Shown here: positions 1 through 5,322 of the stretch, piece by piece
Layout: the number at the start of each line of letters is the position of its first letter
Position numbering within the stretch: the first letter of the stretch is position 1
Source: Candidatus Coatesiibacteriota bacterium
GTDB taxonomy: Bacteria; B130-G9
NCBI GenBank assembly: GCA_016929465.1
Contig: JAFGIT010000120.1
Span: 1 to 5,322 of the forward strand
Length of the DNA: 5,322 bases
Reading direction: 5' to 3'
The notes under the pieces: generated by a model
Database searches by the model: none
Seen by the model: the letters and a program-made list of their open reading frames with translations, nothing else
What the model was told of the DNA's origin: nothing
Position numbers and translations under genes: made by a program

Positions 1-39
1 AAACTTCTGAAGAGCGGCTATTGTATCCTGAAAATTCAT
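1..39 (-). CDS. glyQ: Probable glycyl-tRNA synthetase alpha subunit, N-terminal 13 codons only
   Basis: An ATG at 39-37 opens a frame that runs off the left edge and reads MNFQDTIAALQKF. This resembles the start of bacterial GlyQ, which typically has an N-terminal pattern of the type NFQ-x(4)-LQ-x-[FY]-W just before the catalytic core. GlyQ is the alpha chain of the alpha2beta2 glycyl-tRNA synthetase and charges tRNA-Gly with glycine in the cytoplasm; glyS usually follows it. The only Shine-Dalgarno-like sequence is a GGGGA ending four bases before the ATG, so the site is weak. The gene lies 83 bases downstream of kbl on the same strand, and both proteins handle glycine. The call rests on 13 residues and gene context, so it is probable, not certain. 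Confidence 0.7.
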   Translation of the reverse strand, partial: MNFQDTIAALQKF

Positions 40-66
40 GATGTCCCCGTTAGGCTATAAAGAAAA

Positions 67-103
67 GGGCGGCGGGCCCGCTTTATCTACGAACCAACCG
101 CCC
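67..103 (-). terminator. Possible Rho-independent terminator after kbl
   Basis: On the minus strand, 20 bases after the kbl stop codon, GGGCGG (103-98) can pair with CCGCCC (72-67), and TTTTCTTT follows at once. The 25-base loop contains a separate GC-rich palindrome, GCGGGCCCGC (72-81), which could compete with the stem or stack on it. The T-run directly after a GC stem fits an intrinsic terminator. The large loop and short stem make it uncertain, and it may only reduce read-through from kbl into the glyQ-like gene. Confidence 0.45.
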
Positions 104-122
104 CTCAATCATCGAAATATTG

Positions 123-1307
123 TTATATCACGCCGTACTTCTTGCCAACCTTCGTGAAGGCGTCGATTGCCTGGTCCATCATCTCCTTCGTGTGAGCGGC
201 AGACAGCTGGACGCGGATTCTCGCCTGGCCCTTCGCCACTACGGGATAGAAGAAGCCGATGACATAGACACCGTAATCCATCAGGTCACGGGCCATATCC
301 TGAGCAAGCTTCGCCTCGCCGAGCATGATCGGCACGATCGGGTGCACGCCAGGCTTAATCTTGAAGCCGGCATCGGTCATGTTCTTGCGGAAGTAGGTGG
401 TGTTGTTCTCGAGGATGTCGCGCAGCTTGGTCGTGCGGCTGAGCATCTTGAAGACCTCGTTATACGCATAGGTCATAACCGGCGCAAGCGAGTTCGAGAA
501 CAGATACGGACGCGAACGCTGTCTGAGATACTCAACGATCTCCTTTCGTGCTGCCGTGAAACCACCACTTGCGCCGCCGAGCGCCTTGCCCAGAGTGCTC
601 GTGATGATGTCAACGCGCTCCAGCACGCCGCGATGCTCGGCCGAACCACGGCCGGTCTTGCCAACGAAGCCCGTCGCGTGGGCGTCATCGAGCATTACGA
701 GGGCGTCATATTTCTCGGCCAGGTCGCAGATTTGGTCCACGGGGGCGATATCGCCGTCCATGCTGAATACGCCGTCGGATGCAACCAACCGGGCGCGGCA
801 ATCACTTGCCTCTTTCAGCTTGGCCTCGAGGTCGTTCATGTCCAGGTGCTTGAAGATGTAGCGCTTCGCCTTTGCAAGCCTGATGCCGTCGATGATGCTG
901 GCGTGGTTCAGCTCGTCGGTGATGATAGCGCAATCTTCCTTCATCAAAGTCTCGAAGAGGCCGCCATTGGCATCGAAGCAGGACGAATAGATTATGGTGT
1001 CGTCCTTCTTCAGGAAGGTCGAGATTGTCGCCTCGAGCTCTTTGTGGATGTCCTGGGTGCCGCAGATGAAACGGACCGAAGAGAGCCCGTATGCGTACTT
1101 GTCGAGGCCGTCCTTTGCAGCCTGTACGATCTCCGGGTTGTTGCAGAGGCCGAGGTAGTTATTCGCGCAGAAGTTGATGACTTCCTTGCCCTTGACCGTG
1201 ATCCGAGAGTACTGAGGTGAGGTGATGACCCGCTCCTCTTTGTACAATCCGGCCTCTTTGATCTCGCTCAGCTCTTTCTGGAGCTGCTCTTTGAAAGCTC
1301 CGAACAT
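123..1307 (-). CDS. kbl: Glycine C-acetyltransferase (2-amino-3-ketobutyrate CoA ligase)
   Basis: A 394-residue PLP enzyme of the alpha-oxoamine synthase family, close in length to E. coli Kbl (about 398). It interconverts 2-amino-3-oxobutyrate plus CoA with glycine plus acetyl-CoA in the cytoplasm, the second step of threonine breakdown through threonine dehydrogenase. Family motifs are all present: NFCANNYLGL (45-54), SSVRFICGTQ (76-85), DELNHASIIDG (131-141) with His135 placed to stack on PLP, DGVFSMDGD (178-186), MLDDAHATGFVG (205-216) with Asp207 for the PLP ring nitrogen and His210, and STLGKALGGASGG (237-249) with the Schiff-base lysine Lys241. The match to Kbl is closer than to BioF or HemA, especially the RQRSRPYLFSNSLAP stretch (262-276). 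The ATG at 1307 is chosen because GGAGGA lies six bases upstream and a promoter lies beyond it. A longer frame from a TTG at 1394 would start inside the -35 box. No tdh is visible; a glyQ-like gene follows. Confidence 0.97.
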   Translation of the reverse strand: MFGAFKEQLQKELSEIKEAGLYKEERVITSPQYSRITVKGKEVINFCANNYLGLCNNPEIVQAAKDGLDKYAYGLSSVRFICGTQDIHKELEATISTFLKKDDTIIYSSCFDANGGLFETLMKEDCAIITDELNHASIIDGIRLAKAKRYIFKHLDMNDLEAKLKEASDCRARLVASDGVFSMDGDIAPVDQICDLAEKYDALVMLDDAHATGFVGKTGRGSAEHRGVLERVDIITSTLGKALGGASGGFTAARKEIVEYLRQRSRPYLFSNSLAPVMTYAYNEVFKMLSRTTKLRDILENNTTYFRKNMTDAGFKIKPGVHPIVPIMLGEAKLAQDMARDLMDYGVYVIGFFYPVVAKGQARIRVQLSAAHTKEMMDQAIDAFTKVGKKYGVI

Positions 1308-1313
1308 TTCAGT

Positions 1314-1319
1314 TCCTCC
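1314..1319 (-). promoter_or_regulatory. Ribosome binding site that fixes the kbl start
   Basis: GGAGGA on the minus strand lies six bases before the ATG at 1307. No comparable site precedes the alternative TTG at 1394, so this site decides for the 394-residue product. Confidence 0.85.
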
Positions 1320-1365
1320 GTGTGCATAAAACGAATCATAGATGACTATTGACCTAAGTGGCGCA

Positions 1366-1394
1366 ATCCTATGCAGCCTGCATCCAAGTGTCAA
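1366..1394 (-). promoter_or_regulatory. Sigma-70-type promoter for kbl with a palindrome in the spacer
   Basis: On the minus strand a perfect -35 box TTGACA (1394-1389) is followed by a 17-base spacer and a -10 box TAGGAT (1371-1366; four of six consensus bases). Transcription would start near 1359, giving a leader of roughly 50 bases before kbl. The spacer carries a perfect inverted repeat, ATGCAG-C-CTGCAT (1371-1383), overlapping the first base of the -10 box, which is a typical place for a repressor or spacer-binding regulator. The boxes are read directly from the sequence; promoter activity and regulator binding are inference. Confidence 0.7.
1371..1383. promoter_or_regulatory. Candidate operator: perfect 13-base palindrome
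   Basis: ATGCAG and CTGCAT are exact reverse complements separated by one base. The palindrome sits between the -35 and -10 boxes of the kbl promoter, so a dimeric regulator bound here would affect RNA polymerase directly. No regulator gene is in the window and I do not recognise the site as that of a named family. Confidence 0.4.
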
Positions 1395-1443
1395 CAGCGG
1401 CTTCGATAAATGGTTGCGAAATGCGGGAGAAGATCCTGCTGGG

Positions 1444-1464
1444 CCTCTGTGTCCTTGGTAGAGG
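1444..1464. repeat. Short imperfect inverted repeat in the kbl upstream gap
   Basis: CCTCT (1444-1448) and AGAGG (1460-1464) pair around an 11-base loop. On the minus strand no T-run follows, so it is not a convincing terminator for the propeller gene. The minus-strand text ACCAAGGACACAGAGG is reminiscent of ACCA-AAGGACACA type intergenic sequences that recur in many environmental bacterial genomes; that likeness is from memory only. Confidence 0.3.
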
Positions 1465-1481
1465 AAGAATCTAATGACCCT

Positions 1482-1515
1482 CTTGACCTTGAACCTTGAA
1501 CTTCGAACTCTGAAC
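1482..1515. repeat. Degenerate 7-base tandem repeat (CTTGAAC type)
   Basis: Read on the plus strand, a 6-base unit CTTGAC (1482-1487) is followed by four 7-base units ending in GAAC: CTTGAAC (1488-1494), CTTGAAC (1495-1501), TTCGAAC (1502-1508) and TCTGAAC (1509-1515). The last unit overlaps one base of the stop codon of the propeller gene, and looser copies (TACCTAAC 1516-1523, TACCTGAAC 1524-1532) continue into its last codons. The array thus sits exactly at a gene end, typical of short intergenic heptamer repeats. Confidence 0.65.
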
Positions 1516-2852
1516 TACCTAACTACCTGAACGCTCTCGAACTTGCGGTCGATGGGCCCGATGAGCTTCTGCGTGTTGCGTCCTGTCATACAGCCCCAGA
1601 AGGTGTAGCTACCGGGTGGGACCTGTTCGCGGGGCATCTCGATGATGGTCGCGGTCTGATTGTGACCTGGGCGTAGGTTGACCTGGTTCGCGTGCGGCTC
1701 TGAGGTCCAGTTCGGCCAATAGAGCAGCTGCCCGTTCAGCTGAAGCGCTATATAGACGTCCACCCCAACAACCGGCCCGTTGTTTATCACCTGTGCCTCG
1801 ACCGAGATCGTCCCCTCAGTCGCCACCTCACGGAGCATCAGCCGCATCGGCGGCCAGCCGCCGTCGGAGATGCAGGAGAGGCCTTCCCAACTCGCGATCC
1901 AGATGTTGCCGTCATAGTCAATGAGAGGGGGATAGAGAGAGCGATCGCTCAGGAGGCCTTCTTCAGTTGTGTACTCAACATCTGCGCCTCCTCTAAAACA
2001 CACAACTCCCGAAGGGGAGGAGATCGTCCAAGAATTACTCCAGACGGCACCATCTGATGCCAGGGTCACCGTTCTATAGAATTCTGATTCATAATTACCG
2101 GCAGCGAATGTGGTGAAGTTGACTCCGTCAAAACTGCCGATGCCTGGAGTTGCGAGCCAAGTCCGACCACTACTGTCCCTTGCCCAGAGCCCAAAGCCTG
2201 AAGCGTCCGGGGCGGCCGACATATTGAAAGAACCCAGGACCTCGCCCGTTTCGAGGTCCATATTCTGCAACATACATTCACGGGTCCAATCCTCGAATAG
2301 CGCCACCCAGCATTCATTGATGGAGATGAATAGTGTGTCCCCAGCGGGGCAACCGGAGAGATCCATCAACTTGCGGGTTCCCAGTGAACCGCCCATCTCC
2401 CAGAGATGAAAGCTGAAATACGGCTGTGAATAGGGATGCGCGGCCTCGACGACACAGAATATTTTCATATCTGCGTCAAATCTTGCAGGCTGGTATAGTC
2501 CGTTGCTTGGTTGCTCTATATTTGATAGCGTGATGCTGTCGTCATCTAAGTAAAAGTACTTGCAGTTGCCGATACAGACCGTTCCGTCAGGTGATATCGT
2601 GATATCAGGCGCGCCGCCCAATTCCGAATCCGCGTCATAGACGCAAGTAAGCTCCCCCTCAAGAATTCGATACAAACGATTGGGATTGCCGCTTGTAAGC
2701 CAGATTTCGCCCCGGGCACCGACCACAGGTCTCGACACGGCCGATGGGGTATAATCAAATCTGAATGTGTCGATCACCCTTGATTGAATCGGCCCTGCAA
2801 GTAACAGCATACAAATGATTATGGCAAAATATGCATTCTTGGGTACATTCAT
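1515..2852 (-). CDS. Exported beta-propeller-like protein with C-terminal beta domain
   Basis: A 445-residue protein of unknown function. Residues 1-24 look like a Sec signal peptide: Lys5, a hydrophobic core (IIICMLLLAG, 11-20) and a likely cut near Ser24; no clear lipobox. About residues 30-330 hold recurring blade-like segments with the G-x-[IV]-W pattern of two-component-regulator-type propeller repeats: GARGEIWLTSGN (45-56), SPDGTVCIGN (87-96), SSGRTWLATPGIGSFDG (227-243), SDGAVWSNSW (266-275) and YDGNIWIASWEGLSCI (313-328). Residues about 335-445 form a separate beta-rich domain with NNGPVVGVDVYIALQLNG (357-374), YWPNWTSEP (378-386), LRPGH (393-397) and PPGSYTFWG (412-420), resembling C-terminal domains of secreted proteins from candidate phyla, from memory. 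The ATG start has a near-perfect Shine-Dalgarno six bases away, overlapping the stop of the preceding hydrolase-like gene, so the two are coupled. A sensory or binding role outside the cytoplasm is inference. Confidence 0.85.
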   Translation of the reverse strand: MNVPKNAYFAIIICMLLLAGPIQSRVIDTFRFDYTPSAVSRPVVGARGEIWLTSGNPNRLYRILEGELTCVYDADSELGGAPDITISPDGTVCIGNCKYFYLDDDSITLSNIEQPSNGLYQPARFDADMKIFCVVEAAHPYSQPYFSFHLWEMGGSLGTRKLMDLSGCPAGDTLFISINECWVALFEDWTRECMLQNMDLETGEVLGSFNMSAAPDASGFGLWARDSSGRTWLATPGIGSFDGVNFTTFAAGNYESEFYRTVTLASDGAVWSNSWTISSPSGVVCFRGGADVEYTTEEGLLSDRSLYPPLIDYDGNIWIASWEGLSCISDGGWPPMRLMLREVATEGTISVEAQVINNGPVVGVDVYIALQLNGQLLYWPNWTSEPHANQVNLRPGHNQTATIIEMPREQVPPGSYTFWGCMTGRNTQKLIGPIDRKFESVQVVR

Positions 2853-2858
2853 AAATTA

Positions 2859-2865
2859 CCTCCTT
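2859..2865 (-). promoter_or_regulatory. Strong Shine-Dalgarno overlapping the upstream stop codon
   Basis: AAGGAGG on the minus strand lies six bases before the ATG at 2852. Its two leading A bases are part of the TAA stop (2866-2864) of the upstream frame, so the stop and ribosome site share bases and the start follows only 11 bases after the stop. This arrangement favours translational coupling or re-initiation. Confidence 0.85.
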
Positions 2866-3757
2866 AGAACCTTCTAAGAGTGGGTAGCCTTTCCAATAGA
2901 GGACCCTGTAATTGCGTAAATGCACTGTCCAATTCACTGCTCTGAACTTCATAGACATGTCTCTCGAGAGGATAGAATAGATCTATGAAAAACACGAAGT
3001 TCCCAAATCCGGCCGATGAGCCGTCGTTTGATGTAATGAGAGGTATCGTTCTCCTATGAGGAATAAACAGGCCCCACTTCCGCTCCCATTCCCACTCGAA
3101 CATTACCGTTACATGGTGGCCCTCCACTTCAGTGGCGGGAAGCATCCGGTGGAAACCCGGCACCCACATACATTTGAAGGTGGCGATTATAGGAGCTCGC
3201 GTCCCATTCACCGCAATGATATAGTTTTTGTCGGCAATCTGTTTAGGACGGATTTCCGAATTGACTGTCACGTCGGTTCTACCGAGACAATGGATGGCGT
3301 ATCCATATTCCCCCGCCTGTTCATTCTGTCTCTCTGCGGTAGGTAGTGACCGAGGGAACCAGCTATCATCCAATGCTAATCTATCCAATAAACGGCCAAC
3401 GGAATCGCGAAGCTGGGATTTGGGGATCGGTTGGATCGGCCCAATCTTCTTCTCGACTTCCGCCAAGATCATCTCGGGATCGGAATCGAGAGGGGTGGCC
3501 AATGGCATCTCTTCGATGAACATGGTGTCTCCGGATTCTGCCCCATTTATAATAGGCGCGAGTCTCTTTATCTCCGAGTTGGTCTCCTTCGCAATTGCCC
3601 ACTGCTTGTCGCAGTTTGGCGATTGCTCGAAGCACTTCGGAGGCAGCTCCTCCCGCGCGGCGTCAAACGGGGGCCGTTTTGCCGGATCCAGTTGGTTTTC
3701 CGGATATCGGTGGTACAGCAAGCCCTTTGCCTCGTGAGTGATAGCGATATACGTCAT
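2864..3757 (-). CDS. C-terminal fragment of glycoside-hydrolase-like protein (after in-frame stop)
   Basis: This 297-residue frame is the direct continuation of the gene to its right: it is in the same frame, separated by TAA at 3797-3799 plus 13 open codons (DHRKCPDPTEYKA). It begins with MTYIAITHEAKGLLYH (1-16), which together with the preceding PDPTEYKA matches the typical last-strand segment of TIM-barrel hydrolase-like proteins (P-T-x-E-x-x-x-M-T-Y-x-A-x-x-H-x-A-K-G). SEIKRLAPI (61-69) is the usual helix after the barrel. Residues about 150-272 look like a beta-sandwich: NYIIAVNGTRAPIIATF (178-194) and DLFYPLERHVYEVQ (259-272), the latter like the D-x-F-x-P-x-x-x-H-V-Y ending of such proteins. 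The ATG at 3757 lacks a proper Shine-Dalgarno (AGG only two bases away) and no start codon lies in the 13 open codons before it, so independent translation of a functional protein is unlikely. Confidence 0.75.
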   Translation of the reverse strand: MTYIAITHEAKGLLYHRYPENQLDPAKRPPFDAAREELPPKCFEQSPNCDKQWAIAKETNSEIKRLAPIINGAESGDTMFIEEMPLATPLDSDPEMILAEVEKKIGPIQPIPKSQLRDSVGRLLDRLALDDSWFPRSLPTAERQNEQAGEYGYAIHCLGRTDVTVNSEIRPKQIADKNYIIAVNGTRAPIIATFKCMWVPGFHRMLPATEVEGHHVTVMFEWEWERKWGLFIPHRRTIPLITSNDGSSAGFGNFVFFIDLFYPLERHVYEVQSSELDSAFTQLQGPLLERLPTLRRF

Positions 3758-3796
3758 CGCCTTGTATTCCGTGGGATCTGGGCACTTCCGATGGTC

Positions 3797-3799
3797 TTA
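3797..3799 (-). other. In-frame TAA interrupting the hydrolase-like gene
   Basis: Reading on from EMQD, the minus strand has TAA and then DHRKCPDPTEYKAMTYIAI in the same frame, with no shift. Domain logic places the two sides next to each other inside one barrel. A one-base change from CAA, GAA, AAA or a tyrosine codon would explain it. TAA also ends kbl and this gene itself, so general reassignment of TAA is not supported. Confidence 0.85.
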
Positions 3800-5322
3800 A
3801 TCCTGCATCTCATTTGTCCAGGAACCTTGCCTACCATATTTTCCGATTTCGGGGGTCCATGTCCACCAGTCGCCGAAGCGGATAACAAACCAAAGCTTGG
3901 GGAGGCCGAATTCCCTCATGGTCTCACCCCAATTCTCGGTCCAGTCGGGAATCGTAACCTGGAAATAATGCTGGTTAAGATAGGTGCTGCCTCCAGCCCA
4001 CATGAGCCTCCTGCACTCGTGTAGGAGATCTAGCATATATGCAATCTCTGTCAAAGGCCGATCTCCCATGTCAGGATAGACGTCCACAGAATAATAATTG
4101 CAGTATTGCATAAATGCCGCCCAGATCGGCTTATTCATGGCCGGCGCCCGCGACCTCGTGTGAACATAGAGGTGATTCAGGAATAGAGGCATCTTATGCC
4201 CCGGCCAGAACGTCTCCGTCACCCAAGGCGGATTCAGAACATCGCGGAAGAACTCCACTGTATTCTTCACTCTCGCTTCACCCCATCGGGGATTGCCAGA
4301 GATTTCTCCTTGCCCGAAAAAAACTTGAGCGGGCTCGTCTTCGTTGTACCTATAGCGGATGTAGTCCTCGAGCCAGACTTCGAATCCCAGCCAAGAGCCT
4401 TCCACCGGATGGGCGAACGCGCATGGGATCTGCTCTTCTAATGAGCATCCCTCACGCTGCCTCTCCGCTGGAATATCGCCATAATAGGCTGAGGTCAATA
4501 TTGGCATCGGTTCGTCGGGAAGGGCAACAATATCAATACAATCCCTCACTGCGGCGTGTCTGAATTCCGGGGGAGAGAGAGGGCCTGGCACGTCGCAAGT
4601 GCTTTCATTTGGATCCTCAGGCATCTCCCTGAAAATTCGGTATATTCGATCTTGCCAACCAGTGCCCCATCTTTCATTATGCAGTCGGGAGTTGGCGGGG
4701 CACGCCCAGTCACCTGAGTTTATCCAGCCGGGCAAGGTCCTTAATCCAATGAGTTTGGCAACCTGAAGCCAGAAGGGCATCTTATTATCCAGATATCCTG
4801 ATGTCGTATTGTAAGTACCTGTTCCGCAGGTCGCAGTCCAGTTATCCGGAGTCACGATATTGAATCCGCACGCTTTCACATCCTGAAGCCCCGCCAAAGG
4901 GACTGAATAAAGCCCCATTGGGAACTCATCGAGTCCGAACACCGGATCTTCCCACAACTGGATCGAATATCGCTCCACCACCTGATTGACATTCCCTAGC
5001 GCATCGCGGACCTGGACCTCTATCTTGAGGGGCATCTCTTCGTCGATTTTCATTTGGGGCCAGAGGAGGCGGAAGCCGGGGTAGTGGGCTGTTACGTTCG
5101 AGGGGTAGCCGAAGGGGTTGAAGCCCGAGAATTTTTCATTCAATGCGGCGCTGATATCGACGTCGTTCACCTTGACCGTGACTTCGGGCGTTCTCAGGCC
5201 GTCGTCGCGAGTGATAAGAAGGTTATCGAAACTATCCGGGTCGCAGACCGTTATCGACAGGTCGAATACCTCGCCGGGCCGGATCCGGGCCGGCCGAATG
5301 CCAATGAAAGGTCGCTTCTTAT
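3797..5322 (-). CDS. Glycoside-hydrolase-like protein, N-terminal part (partial, truncated by TAA)
   Basis: The frame is open to the right edge: 50 further codons precede the GTG at 5170, so that GTG is not the start and the true N-terminus is outside the window. Numbering from the first full codon, 507 residues are visible. About 1-125 look like Ig-type beta domains of a surface or secreted protein: RPGEVFDLSITVCDPD (14-29), TPEVTVKVN (44-52), MPLKIEVQVRDALGNVN (96-112). From about 130 a TIM-barrel-like domain begins: EFPMGLYSVP (132-141), ACGFNIVTP (150-158), IGLRTLPGW (191-199), ALPDEPMP (266-273; a DEP motif sometimes near the acid/base in such barrels), YYSVDVYPD (409-417) and PKLWFVIRFGDW (474-485). 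These match, in order, the strands of hydrolase-like barrels related to GH42/GH5-type folds, from memory. Catalytic residues and substrate cannot be named. The last strand and the C-terminal sandwich lie beyond the TAA, so the product as written lacks a complete barrel. Confidence 0.8.
   Translation of the reverse strand, partial: KKRPFIGIRPARIRPGEVFDLSITVCDPDSFDNLLITRDDGLRTPEVTVKVNDVDISAALNEKFSGFNPFGYPSNVTAHYPGFRLLWPQMKIDEEMPLKIEVQVRDALGNVNQVVERYSIQLWEDPVFGLDEFPMGLYSVPLAGLQDVKACGFNIVTPDNWTATCGTGTYNTTSGYLDNKMPFWLQVAKLIGLRTLPGWINSGDWACPANSRLHNERWGTGWQDRIYRIFREMPEDPNESTCDVPGPLSPPEFRHAAVRDCIDIVALPDEPMPILTSAYYGDIPAERQREGCSLEEQIPCAFAHPVEGSWLGFEVWLEDYIRYRYNEDEPAQVFFGQGEISGNPRWGEARVKNTVEFFRDVLNPPWVTETFWPGHKMPLFLNHLYVHTRSRAPAMNKPIWAAFMQYCNYYSVDVYPDMGDRPLTEIAYMLDLLHECRRLMWAGGSTYLNQHYFQVTIPDWTENWGETMREFGLPKLWFVIRFGDWWTWTPEIGKYGRQGSWTNEMQD

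Larger units (their letters stand above)
2864..5322 (-). pseudogene. Whole interrupted glycoside-hydrolase-like gene (5'-partial, one internal stop)
   Basis: This entry joins the two fragments listed separately. Ignoring the single TAA, the frame has 817 sense codons in the window and reads as a single multidomain secreted-type protein: Ig-like region, TIM barrel, connecting helix, beta-sandwich, natural TAA at 2864-2866. There are no frameshifts or other stops, and the 3' part keeps its expected motifs up to the C-terminus. This fits a very recent nonsense mutation, a base error in the assembly, or read-through, and does not fit an old decayed pseudogene. It is followed at 11 bases by the exported propeller gene. 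Confidence 0.7.

Noticed and set aside
40-122. T-box or glycine riboswitch ahead of the glyQ-like gene
   Set aside because: The gap is only 83 bases, too short for either element, and no T-box consensus or paired glycine aptamer pattern is visible.
120-1220. Plus-strand open frame of 366 codons opposite kbl
   Set aside because: It lies wholly antisense to an unmistakable kbl gene, its translation shows no recognisable domain, and GC-rich coding sequence often leaves such mirror frames open.
2066-2317. Minus-strand frame of 83 codons inside the propeller gene
   Set aside because: It is an alternative frame within a gene that has a signal peptide, propeller motifs and a strong ribosome site; no independent support.
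3797-3799. Selenocysteine, pyrrolysine or altered genetic code at the internal stop
   Set aside because: The codon is TAA, not TGA or TAG, and TAA also ends kbl and the 3' end of the same gene.
3228-4024. Plus-strand frames opposite the hydrolase-like gene (3228-3737 and 3431-4024)
   Set aside because: They overlap each other and the minus-strand gene, show low-complexity or motif-free translations, and cross the region where the minus-strand protein has clear conserved motifs.
4114-4563. Plus-strand frame of 149 codons with a proline/serine/arginine-rich product
   Set aside because: It is antisense to the barrel region of the hydrolase-like gene, and its composition is typical of a shadow frame.
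1-5322. CRISPR array, tRNA or rRNA genes, insertion sequence
   Set aside because: No regularly spaced repeats, no tRNA-like or rRNA-like sequence and no transposase-like protein were seen on either strand; the gaps between genes are all under about 210 bases.

Overview
The window is bacterial, of moderate GC, and all supportable genes lie on the minus strand. They are compact, with Shine-Dalgarno sites and TAA/TAG stops. The mix of a housekeeping amino-acid gene pair (kbl, then the first codons of what looks like glyQ) and two secreted or cell-surface type proteins with no clear characterised relatives suggests an uncultivated environmental bacterium known mainly from metagenomes. I cannot assign a phylum from the sequence alone.

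Layout in minus-strand transcription order (right to left). From 5322 to 2864 runs one long reading frame, open at the window edge and cut by a single in-frame TAA at 3797-3799. Together the two halves look like one large glycoside-hydrolase-like protein: N-terminal Ig-like beta domain, TIM-barrel-like domain, C-terminal beta-sandwich. The stop falls between the likely seventh and eighth barrel strands. Its natural stop at 2864-2866 overlaps the strong Shine-Dalgarno of the next gene (1515-2852), which encodes an exported beta-propeller-like protein with a C-terminal beta domain. These two genes almost certainly form a translationally linked pair. A 207-base gap (1308-1514) follows. It holds a run of degenerate 7-base repeats touching the stop codon of the propeller gene, a short imperfect inverted repeat, and a good sigma-70-type promoter for kbl with a perfect 13-base palindrome in its spacer.

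kbl (123-1307) encodes glycine C-acetyltransferase (2-amino-3-ketobutyrate CoA ligase) and is clearly intact. An 83-base gap with a possible terminator follows, then the first 13 codons of a gene that resembles glyQ, the glycyl-tRNA synthetase alpha subunit. The kbl/glyQ adjacency suggests a glycine supply-and-use neighbourhood.

The most notable point is the interrupted hydrolase-like gene. Sequence on both sides of the TAA reads as one conserved domain, so it is a recent nonsense mutation, a sequencing or assembly error, or read-through. A wholly new system is not evident; the secreted pair (hydrolase-like plus propeller) is the least characterised part.
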